Part shown: piece after piece, positions 33,765 to 42,600 of the stretch | Layout: every line of letters starts with the position of its first letter | Numbering within the stretch: the stretch's first letter is position 1 | Origin: Parahoeflea olei | GTDB lineage: Bacteria; Pseudomonadota; Alphaproteobacteria; Rhizobiales; Rhizobiaceae | Length of the DNA stretch: 57,361 nucleotides | Assembly: GCF_001703635.1 (NCBI RefSeq) | Contig: NZ_LQZT01000015.1 | Span: 1-57,361, forward strand | Direction: 5' to 3' | Made by a program: the position numbers and the translations under genes | Notes under the pieces: generated by a model | The model's database searches: none | Told to the model about the DNA's origin: nothing | What the model saw: only the letters and a program-made list of their open reading frames with translations

Positions 33765-34436
33765 TCAGGATCCGGCGCTCAGCCCGAGCAAAGCGTGGTG
33801 GATCGCGATGGCTGGTCGCTCAACCGTTCTGGCATGTTCGGATCGCCAGAATGCCGGATGTTCGACGACTGGAGAACGCACGATCTGTTCGTCGGCCCGT
33901 TTCACGCGCCCCAAATACGCGTTTACGCCCGCCGCTGCCGACAGCGCATCGCCGCCGAGCAGATACCCCGCCATGAAGCCGGAGGCATGGTTTTCCGCGT
34001 ATTTGCCCGAACGGAACCGATCAACGCCTTCGACCACATACTCGCGGCAAAGGTAGGTGTCGCTTCCATCTAGGCGCTTGCACTCGATGATTGCGTGAGG
34101 ATCGTGCTCAGCGTGGCGCAGGAAAACTTCTACGACATACAGGGGAATGTCTGTTCGACCGTCGGGTGTCTTGACATCGGGGGTAGAGCGCGACTCCATG
34201 CCGAGCGCCACGATGAAGGACTTTCCCCACGCCAGTGTTCCGGACGTCAGAGCCTGGCGCATTCCGTCTCGCAGCCGCTCGGTCATGACGACCTCGCCCT
34301 CTAGGGCCGTCTCCTCATCTATGGCCGCAAAAGCCCAGCCCTCCCGCACCGTCACCAGGATCGCGGCGACCACCTCATCGGCAAGGGCGATATATTCGCG
34401 CCCGACCACGCCTTGGGACTCATGGGGGATCCTCAA
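33765..34436 (-). CDS. Restriction endonuclease-like protein of the methylase operon
   Basis: The 223-residue protein carries a PD-(D/E)XK-like core: RTDIPLYVVEVFL with a conserved Asp, then DPHAIIECKRL with the ExK pair, followed by the helix REYVVEGVDRFRSGKYAEN. Its ATG overlaps the stop of the methylase gene (ATGA), so expression is coupled and it is most likely the cleavage subunit or helper of that restriction-modification system. It lacks a recognisable target-recognition domain, which may reside in the methylase. Confidence 0.7.
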   Translation of the reverse strand: MRIPHESQGVVGREYIALADEVVAAILVTVREGWAFAAIDEETALEGEVVMTERLRDGMRQALTSGTLAWGKSFIVALGMESRSTPDVKTPDGRTDIPLYVVEVFLRHAEHDPHAIIECKRLDGSDTYLCREYVVEGVDRFRSGKYAENHASGFMAGYLLGGDALSAAAGVNAYLGRVKRADEQIVRSPVVEHPAFWRSEHARTVERPAIAIHHALLGLSAGS

Positions 34437-37396
34437 TGTCGGCGCCCCGCAAAGCTCTCGGCGATCACCGCGTCTGCGTCCTCAAGCGCCACGCTCTCCA
34501 GCCAGTGGCGACGAGCCGCGGGTTTGATGATCACGACCTCGTTGCGACCATGGACCCGCAGTTCGCGCTGACCGGTGAGTGCGCTGGCGAGAGGCACCTT
34601 CATCCGGTCCTCGAGCCGTCCGAAGACCGCGGCGAGACTTCCGTCGGGCGAGACGATTTCGACATCCGGGGCCTTGGCGCCATCCTCTAGGACGAAGCGC
34701 ACAATCCGCATCGCATCCGTGCCACGCAGGTCGAACACTTCAGCTCGCACGCTTCGTTGGCGACGCGCCGAAAGCCATCGATCCAGCACGGCCAAGAAGG
34801 TCTGTGCATACGCGGCAACACCCTCGCGCGGATCCGCCGGGGTCATGGAGTCGGAAAGCCCCGCGTTCCATTGCCATCCGGCTTTGAGGAGCCCGTCTCG
34901 CACCACTATTCGGTCGTCGGCGTCGAGGTCGTAGAGGTCGAATACAGCCTCGTCGAGCGCAATCCAATCTTTTGCGTTCGGAGCCCGAGTTCGGAATTGC
35001 TGCTCAAGCGCATAGATTTTTCGACCGGCATCTGAACCAGCGATCTGGTTGAGATCCGGCGTGGGCAGCAGCGCCACGTCCTGTCGGAAAAGACGCCGTT
35101 TATAGAGGCCGAACTCTCCGGCCGTCATGAGGAAGAACCAAGCCGCCAAGGCTGAGCCTAAGACTCCGGCGAGGATATGGGCTGCTTCGCGATGGGACGC
35201 GGGGAACGGTGCGCCAAAGAAGGCTTCGGCGAAGACGAGGTCGCGATCGGATACTGCAGTCAACGGCCTCGGCTCCCCGGGCAGAAACTCCTTCACCAGC
35301 AGTAGAGGCGCCTTGTAGAGCGCCCGATCACGCGGCCACTGCGCGGCCGCTAGTCCGAACAAGGGCAGGTCGTTGGGCACGGCAAAGGGTTGCAGGTCAT
35401 CCTTCTGCAGATAGTCGAGCGCAGTTAGGTAAGCCGCGTCGCGGTTCCGGTTCTCGGCTTTGCCAAGAATCAGGCCATCACCCAGCACAGTTCCCAGATC
35501 ACGAAGCCGCTCGCCAAGCGGCTGATGCCTGTCGGTGAGATCGTCTACGAGGCGCAGGTCCCGGCGCCGGCCGAAAGCCGCCGTCTTGAGGCGGGTCGGC
35601 CGTGCCTCCCAGTCGTCCAACGAAAGACGGACGATATCGCTGGGTGCGATTTCGAAGGTGTGGGAGCGCGGCCCCGCAGGCGACCACGGGACCTGAACAA
35701 TGGTCAAGGTCTCGGTTGGCTGGGGCCGATGCCGAGCGAACAAGACAATGGCCGGCATCGCTGCGCCCTCGAACAGCCAGGACCGCAGGTTCGAGAGATT
35801 GACGAGCGTCACCGGGCCCAAAGCTCGAACCACGTGACGTGCCGCTGATGCGCCTGTTTTACTGGCGCTGAAGAATGGGGTGGCGCTCAATACCATGCCA
35901 AACCGCGTTCGCGGGTTCGCGAATTCGACAGCCCGCATCAGGAAGTCTAGGCCCACGCCCCGTGGCTGGGCGGGAAGGGTCTGTCCGCCCTTGCGGCGAT
36001 CGGCCGTGCCGGCTTTACCCTTGAAGCTCCAGGGCGGATTGCCGACGATGATGTCGAACGATTTTAGGGCGTTATCTTCTATGAGATGTTCGGTCCCCGC
36101 ATCTGTCTGCTCGATGGTTCGAGCGTCGCCAACGAATAGCGTTCGGCCGATCAGAGGCTCGAACGTCAGGCCTTCCGGAGGCTGCGGATCGGGGTCGAGT
36201 TCAAGGGCCGCCAGATAGAGGCTGAACGCCGCGACCCGGATCGCGGCTTCGCTGATGTCGACGCCGTAGACCTGGGAATACAGCGCCTTGCGGATGCCCT
36301 TCCTCGTCAGGGGCCTTTTCAAGCCCTGCAGGTGGACCAATCGCCGAAACGCCTCGACAAGGAAGACGCCCGATCCGCACGTCAGGTCGAGCACGGTCTG
36401 TTCGCCGTCGAGGCCGTCCATGACTTCGTCAAGGATCAAGGAGACCACAGGCAGGCGGGTATAATAAACGCCTGCGCGGGTGGCCTCCGTGGACCGGGCA
36501 CGTCCCGCAATGGGCGCGGCGCCGGAGTGTGCGAACTGCTCGTAGATCGAGCTGATCAGCTCTACCGGAATCACGTCGAATTGATACGGAAAGAAAGTGG
36601 TTTGCCCGCTGACCGGATCAACGGCGTCCAGAAAGTTCGCCACCCGGGAAAGATGCTCTGTCGCGGGCGGGGCCGCCGAGGACGGCGGGAACATGTCGCC
36701 GTTGAAGGTCTTGGAAAGCCACTGGAACAGCTGGCTCGTTGCCTGCCGGTCGCGCAGCGCAGCTGACAGACGCGCCGTTCCGCAAAGACTGTTCATCCGT
36801 TCTGCGGTGATGATGTCGCGATCAAGCAGGTACTGAGTGAAGATCGCTCGGCCGATCAGCGCCTGCGCCTCGTCCCGGACGAGATTCGCCGAGACTAGGT
36901 CGCTCTCGAGCACGGCAAGGTCCGACAGCAGTTGTTGATCGACTGCGGTCTTGCGATCCACCTGCTTGGTTCTGGCCCAGAACTGGCCGGTCTCCATGGC
37001 AAAGCGGCCAGCAAGCGCGTCGAGTTCCTCCAGTCCCGATGCGATCGTAAGGAAGGTTGCGAGACGGTTCTGTGCCGGATCAGCCTCCGGCCGGGGGCGA
37101 CCGAAGCCGTTGTAGAGATCGATGCGATCCGGTGACATGATCCAGAGTAGTGGCGCGAAACCTTCATTCCAGATCTCTTGGCGCCAAGCGGCCAAATCCG
37201 CGTCGGCCGGCGGGCTCGAAGTGAACTTGAAATACACCGTAAGAGAGGACTGGCCACGCCACAGAGCGTCGGGCGTGAAGGACCGACCTCGCCGGCCCAA
37301 GCGAGCTTCCTCGCCCAGCAGCACGCCCGGCGCAGCTTCGCCGTCCGCCATGTAGCCGGTCGCTGACAGGATTTCACGAAGCGCCGTATTAGTCAT
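34433..37396 (-). CDS. N6-adenine DNA methylase (type IIG/ISP-like)
   Basis: The 987-residue protein contains an amino-methyltransferase core: motif I LDLTCGSGVFL at about residue 337 and motif IV IIVGNPPWSFKG at about 450 (NPPW, adenine-specific). The N-terminal 330 residues include LLWIMSPDRIDLYNGFG, a feature of large methylases of BREX/type IIG style. The long C-terminal region (600-987) is probably target recognition. It overlaps the regulator upstream and the endonuclease downstream by ATGA each. The role is host modification, possibly with intrinsic restriction. A BREX methylase is less likely because no pglZ or brx genes are present. Confidence 0.85.
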   Translation of the reverse strand: MTNTALREILSATGYMADGEAAPGVLLGEEARLGRRGRSFTPDALWRGQSSLTVYFKFTSSPPADADLAAWRQEIWNEGFAPLLWIMSPDRIDLYNGFGRPRPEADPAQNRLATFLTIASGLEELDALAGRFAMETGQFWARTKQVDRKTAVDQQLLSDLAVLESDLVSANLVRDEAQALIGRAIFTQYLLDRDIITAERMNSLCGTARLSAALRDRQATSQLFQWLSKTFNGDMFPPSSAAPPATEHLSRVANFLDAVDPVSGQTTFFPYQFDVIPVELISSIYEQFAHSGAAPIAGRARSTEATRAGVYYTRLPVVSLILDEVMDGLDGEQTVLDLTCGSGVFLVEAFRRLVHLQGLKRPLTRKGIRKALYSQVYGVDISEAAIRVAAFSLYLAALELDPDPQPPEGLTFEPLIGRTLFVGDARTIEQTDAGTEHLIEDNALKSFDIIVGNPPWSFKGKAGTADRRKGGQTLPAQPRGVGLDFLMRAVEFANPRTRFGMVLSATPFFSASKTGASAARHVVRALGPVTLVNLSNLRSWLFEGAAMPAIVLFARHRPQPTETLTIVQVPWSPAGPRSHTFEIAPSDIVRLSLDDWEARPTRLKTAAFGRRRDLRLVDDLTDRHQPLGERLRDLGTVLGDGLILGKAENRNRDAAYLTALDYLQKDDLQPFAVPNDLPLFGLAAAQWPRDRALYKAPLLLVKEFLPGEPRPLTAVSDRDLVFAEAFFGAPFPASHREAAHILAGVLGSALAAWFFLMTAGEFGLYKRRLFRQDVALLPTPDLNQIAGSDAGRKIYALEQQFRTRAPNAKDWIALDEAVFDLYDLDADDRIVVRDGLLKAGWQWNAGLSDSMTPADPREGVAAYAQTFLAVLDRWLSARRQRSVRAEVFDLRGTDAMRIVRFVLEDGAKAPDVEIVSPDGSLAAVFGRLEDRMKVPLASALTGQRELRVHGRNEVVIIKPAARRHWLESVALEDADAVIAESFAGRRH

Positions 37397-37863
37397 CGGC
37401 CCGCCTTCACCATCTGAGGCGCGAAGGGCAACGCCGCTTGAAGCGAGGCGGACGCGAGCGGCATTACTCTCTGGCTCAAATCGTGCACGAGCTGCGCGCA
37501 GGGGATTACGAAGGTCGGGTCCTTAAGTGGCTTGGCTCCAAGGTCAAAGCCGGGCACTAAGAGGGCCGTATGAGCGTCAATCAGAGCGACCGAGCTCTCA
37601 AGATCAGAGGGGCGGGTCTCTGAAAGGGCACGAAACAGCGCGTCCATACTGCCACCGATATCGCTGATCCGAACGTGAAAGTCCCCGGTAATCCGCCGCG
37701 TAATCGCCAGTCCGAGTATGTCTGCGAAAGTAAAACGGGCCGCTTTGCCCGGCTTGGCGGCGAGATAGCTCACTGCCTTGCGCCATGCACGCACCTCACC
37801 TGGCGAGACGCCAGCGAGATCGCGCGCTTGCTCCTGGGTAAATTGAATCGTTTGTAGCGACAT
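37393..37863 (-). CDS. MerR-like regulator heading the restriction-modification operon
   Basis: The 156-residue protein has an N-terminal winged HTH (TQEQARDLAGVSPGEVRAWR, then ARFTFADILGLAITRRIT), as in MerR/HTH_17-type regulators. The C-terminal half is helical and unassigned. Its stop overlaps the methylase start (ATGA), so it is the first gene of the operon and probably controls it, like a C protein. The broken MerR-like gene at 25726-26214 occupies the same place before another nuclease and shares the theme of short HTH plus helical tail. Confidence 0.75.
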   Translation of the reverse strand: MSLQTIQFTQEQARDLAGVSPGEVRAWRKAVSYLAAKPGKAARFTFADILGLAITRRITGDFHVRISDIGGSMDALFRALSETRPSDLESSVALIDAHTALLVPGFDLGAKPLKDPTFVIPCAQLVHDLSQRVMPLASASLQAALPFAPQMVKAGR

Positions 37864-37866
37864 AGA

Positions 37867-38270
37867 TACTTGTCGCAGACGACAGGAAAATCCGCAAGAG
37901 CTAACGCGGTGCCGTACGCGATTTCAATCCTCGACGCGGCTGGACGGCGTGAGTTCGGCGATGGGTACAGATAGCCCTGCAGTTCGAGACCTGTTCGGCC
38001 ACCAACGGCGAGGCGATGGTCGAGGATCGTCTGGAGCGAGATAACGACCTGCTGCCAGCTCAACTGTCCGCGGGGGCGTCTATAGACCCGGCGTGCTGGC
38101 TGTTCGAGCCAGCCTGAGGCGACATATTTGGTGCGCAGGGAAATGTAATAGTCGCGCGCGGAGAGCTGTACGCATTGATTTCGCCGGTTTTGACGGTACT
38201 TTATCGCCGCGTCAGATTCGACGTTTGTGGCCGATGCCTTACTGCGACGCGGCCGATAGATGCCGATAGC
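37867..38270 (-). other. Unrecognised open frame without a start codon
   Basis: A minus-strand frame is open from 38270 leftwards and reads protein-like sequence (ESDAAIKYRQNRRNQCVQL, ARDYYISLRTKYVASGWLEQ, WQQVVISLQTILDHRLAVGG). It has no ATG in its first 70 codons and runs into the regulator gene in another frame. It is probably a decayed gene or gene fragment, truncated at both ends. I cannot assign a family. Confidence 0.35.
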
Positions 38271-38352
38271 TCACAGAATTTTTCTAGCTAGCTTCGTTCC
38301 TGAAAACCCAGCAAAATCAGAAGGCTAGGTTTTTGACGGTACCCTTTACGGT
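38186..38352. repeat. Repeated GGTTTT(T)GACGGTAC motifs
   Basis: GGTTTTGACGGTAC occurs at 38186-38199 and, with one more T, at 38328-38342; the second is followed by another TACGGTAC (38345-38352). They lie where the defence island ends. They could be recombinase core or arm sites at an element boundary, or regulator binding sites. No matching site was found elsewhere in the window. Confidence 0.35.
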
Positions 38353-39554
38353 ACACTCAGCCGCTGAAATTATTTTTCGTAGATATGTCAGGCAGTTAGG
38401 GCGAAAAGAATATTCGAGTGGGAATGACGGCTGCGTGAGGCTTGATGCTGCCGGATGCGGCGGCCTGCCAAACGGGCAACGCAGATTGCCCGGCGGGCCG
38501 GTTGATCTCCTGGGTGCGGGCTTGTGAGGGCGCATCCGATGTTGGCCTACGCGCGCGGATGGCCGTCGGGGGGCGTAACAGCACCCGGATGCGCGCCCTT
38601 CAAACCGCATCGAGAGCCCTGATCATGCGATGAAGCCGTTATCGGGCCCATTTTCGCTGTCGCCAGTCGATGCGCGAAGGATCGAAGCAGCGATGAGCGG
38701 CGCGCGCTCCGGGGAGCATCCGGCATGTGTCTCGAAGATCCGCAACCCCGGACGCCTTTCTTGTCGCACCCGTAGCGGCGGTTGTGGTCGGTTGTGTCGG
38801 GGCTGCGAGCCCGGGCAGGTTCGGCCAAGGCGGCCGGCTCCCCGATATCCGGATCGAAAGCGCGCCGTCCTCGCCCTTCCGCTGGAGACAGCCCCCCGCC
38901 CCCCATCGGCACCTGAACCGGGCTCCCGTTTCCGCGGGCGCATCGCGGGGCGGAGCCGCGCCGTGTCGAAAGCGGCGTGTTTCAGCCGGTCCGGTCCAAG
39001 GCATCCGCTGTCCCTTCGCCGGCAAGTCCTCGGACGCAACAGCGATCCCCCTGACGCATTGCCGGTACTTGCGGCCCGCTCGAGGGCTGATGTCGGATGC
39101 ACGCCGTCTGCGGCCGTCCGCTCCGGCACCGCGGCTGTCGTCTTCAAACTCTGCCCGTTGCCGCGTCCGGTCCATTTGCCGTTCGCGCTGCGGTTCATGG
39201 ATTCCGGCATCCTCCAGCCTCTCCGCTCCTGAAGGCCGCAAAGGTGAAATCCCGGCTCCACCCCGTCCGGGCGATGGAGGCGTGCCGCCTGCCGCTCTCC
39301 ATTCCGCGGGAAGGTGTGCGAGGTGATTCGCCTCGTTGAGCCGGCCTTGCGGATTGTTGTGGTCCTGACGCCCTCCCGCTTCCGGCCCGGGTGATCGAAC
39401 CCTTGTCCTGCCGGCCCGTGCCAAATGGCCGAACCCAATGAAATGACGCCTTTTTGCCATGTGTGAGCCGAAAGTAAGATCTTGGCAAATCCTGTTGAAG
39501 TTTTGGTAAGAATCGAGTGTTGTATTGATCATTAATAGATGATATTCGAGTAAT
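38353..39554. other. Intergenic 1.2 kb without a supported gene
   Basis: Open frames occur on both strands but have Arg/Pro/Ser-rich shadow composition, no ribosome sites and no recognisable domain. The first 80 bases and the last 120 are AT-rich compared with the rest, the latter fitting the promoter of the adhesin gene. Nothing else was identified. Confidence 0.4.
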
Positions 39555-39696
39555 GAATACAAGGATTTAGTGTATGAAGTACAACAGTTGTGAAATAGAA
39601 CAACTCAAACTGAATGAGATCTACTTTGTACGTAAGAAGTCTTACAACAGTCACAGCAGAGCCGACGGTGTGATCTGCTCATTCAAGGGGCGTGCC
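39555..39696 (+). promoter_or_regulatory. Adhesin leader, homologous to 52165-52305
   Basis: From GAATACA to the ATG this segment aligns with the region upstream of the GGDEF-EAL gene. The last 90 bases match at 61 positions without a gap, and GAATACA...TGTATGAA is conserved further up. The frame is open through the leader from an ATG at 39574, which has AAGGA 8 bases upstream, so the leader may be translated. It would then read a segment starting LNEIYFVRKKS, which recalls the extended signal-peptide region of large type V secreted proteins. Confidence 0.6.
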
Positions 39697-42600
39697 ATGA
39701 ATCTGATGAGAATCTTCCACAAGCCACTCTTGGCCACGACGGCGCTTGTTGCCGTCGGCTCAGCCTGCCTTCCGGCCCTGGCGGACGGGCTCCCGACCGG
39801 CGGCAGCGTTGCCGCGGGCTCGGCGACGATCCAGCAATCGGCCGGCGCCATGACGATCACCCAGCAGTCGGGCCGTGCCGTCATCAACTGGAACGGCTTC
39901 TCGGTCGGACAGGGCAACACGGTCACCTTCGTCCAGCCGGGTTCGAATGCTGCCATTCTCAATCGCGTGACCGGTTCAAGCACATCGGACATCGCCGGAA
40001 GCGTCTCGGGCAATGGCCAGGTCTATCTGGTCAATCCCAACGGCATCGCCATCACGCCGACCGGCCAGGTGAATGTGGGAGGCGGGTTCGTCGCCTCGAC
40101 ACTCGATATCGACGACGACGATTTCATGGCGGGCGACTTGCGGTTCAAGGGCAATGGGGCGTCGGCAGGCGTCTCCAACTCGGGAAGCATCGCCGTCGGG
40201 TCGGGCGGCTATGCCGCGCTCATGGGCGGCAAGGTGCGCAATGACGGCGTCATCTCGGTGCCGCTCGGCAAGGTCGCCCTGGGGTCGGGAGAAGCGGCAA
40301 CCCTCGATCTGAGCGGCGACGGATTCCTGCAGGTCAGCGTGCCGACCGCGGCCGGCGCAGAGGGCGGCGACGCGCTCATCGAAAATGGCGGACGCATCTC
40401 GGCGGATGGCGGCTCGGTGGAGATCAGGGCCGCGACCGCACGGCAAGCGGCCCGCCATGCCATCAACATTCCCGGCGCGATCGAGGCGAACTCGGTCGGC
40501 GGACGCTCGGGCGCGATCGTCATCGGCGGCGGCGCCGGCGGGCGCGTGGCGGTATCCGGCAAGGTTTCGGCCAAAGGCACCCAACGCAAGGGCGGTCGGG
40601 TCGAGGTCACGGGCAGGGAGGTCGTGCTCAAGGCGGCCGAGATCGACGCCGCCGGGGACGCCGGCGGCGGTGTGGTCCGCGTCGGCGGGGGGTATCAGGG
40701 CGGCGAAGGGCTGATGCAGGCGGACACCACGCTTGTCGACGCCGACAGCGTGATCCATGTCGATGCGACCGAGGACGGCGCCGGCGGCAATGTTGTGGTC
40801 TGGGCGGAGGGCTTCACGGCGTTCGACGGCCTGATCACCGCCCGCGGTGCGGGTTCCGGGGCCGGCGGCGACGCCGAGGTCTCGGGCAAGGCCCGGTTGG
40901 CCTATAACGGGCGCGCCGATCTGCGGGCGGAAAACGCACCGGCCGGAACCCTTCTGCTCGACCCCTACGATCTTCGGATTTCGAACACCGGCGCCACCAA
41001 CTCGAATGTGACGACGACAACGCCAATCACGTCGACCGGGACGGGATCGGTCCTGAACGTTCAAACGCTCAGAGATGCTCTCTGGTTGGGCAGTGTCACG
41101 ATTCAGACCGGAGCGGGCGGGAGCGAGGCCGGAAACATTTTCTGGGAAGGGGGAAATGACGTCACGCTCGAGCCAAATACAACGCTGACGCTGAAGGCAA
41201 CCAACAACATCGAGATCCAGTCCTACATCAAAGGCGGGAATCTGTCCTTTCTCGTTCTCGATGCGGACAGCGACAGAGATGGAAACGGACAGGCATTTAC
41301 ATCTGGCGGCGGGCAATCCTGGATCAACGTTACCGCCTATACCAACCCGAAAAGCGATGGAACGGTGCCATTCATCGCGCTCAACAACGCGGCCATTTCC
41401 ACACGAAATGTCTTCATCGATACCTATCAGGAACTTCAGGGCATTGCGAGTTGTGTTTCCTGCAACTTCATTCAGACGGCCGACATCGATGCGGCGGATG
41501 GGTCGACCTACGGTTTCGATCCCATTCTCAACTACAGCGGAAATTTCGATGGGCGAAACCACGTGGTCTTCAACCTGACCATCAAGCGCCCGGCCGAAGA
41601 GTTCGTCGGGCTGTTCGGTACCGTCAACGAATTCGGGGTGGTGCAGAATATTCGGCTGGTGAACGCCTATGTCCAGGGAGGCGATTCCACCGGCGCGCTG
41701 GTCGGGTCGATGGCCGGCAGGGTCGAGAACGCAGCTTCGTCAGGTATCGTTCTCGGCAACAACAATGTCGGTGGCCTCGTCGGCAACATGAATGCCGCTG
41801 GGGTCCTGAGGTATGCCGGAAGCTCAGCCTCTGTCGGCGTTGTCACGAACGGCAACGGAGATGCGATGGGGGGGCTTGTCGGCCACGCGCGGGACACCAC
41901 CAACATCATCGAATTTGCCTTCGCTACCGGCACAGTGGATGGCAAGACCACCCTCGGCGGTCTCATCGGCGCATCCCGCGCGCAGATGAATTATGTTTAT
42001 GCAACCGGCGCGGTCAGGAGCTACACCAACGACCAGAGAGTCGGCGGGCTGGTCGGCGGAACCTATGGTGCGCGGATTTTCCAGTCCTATGCCACCGGAA
42101 CCGTGACGACCAGCAGTGGCGTGAAGGGCGCGCTCGCCGGATACATGGACGGAAGCTCTCGCCTGGAGAGATCGGTTTACAATAGCGACGTTCTGGGGAG
42201 TGCCTGGGGGGTCCGCGACAGTGGCGCGGATACCAGTCAGGTCTACGGGGTGTCCACGGCGGATTTCAACAATCCGACCCTGTTCATGGCCTATTTCGGC
42301 GCGGGAACAGGGGTCGATTGGGACTTCAACAGCATCTGGTCGCCGCCGATCAACGGCACACCCAGACTCTATTCCGTCAATCCGGTGGTCTGGATCAAGA
42401 CGGGTTCGGCAAGCACCGTCTATGGAAGTGCGACGACCGCTCCCATCACCGTTGGCGAATGGCATGGCGGCCCGGGCGCCTTCATTCCGGTGATCCGCTC
42501 GGGCCAGTCAGAATTTGTCAGCCTGCCCGGCACGATCGCCGTCGATCCGAACACCAATGTCGGCACCGCCAACGAAACGCAGACCGCATTGTGGACCAAT

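Noticed and set aside
34433..37396. Methylase considered as PglX of a BREX system
   Set aside because: No pglZ, brxA, brxB, brxC or brxL gene is present; the operon has only a regulator, the methylase and a nuclease.
38639..39562. 307-codon minus-strand frame upstream of the adhesin
   Set aside because: Arg/Gly/Pro-rich with no ribosome site or domain, and overlapping similar frames on the other strand; more likely non-coding.
39976..41562. 528-codon minus-strand frame opposite the adhesin
   Set aside because: Shadow of the adhesin coding frame; no recognisable domain.
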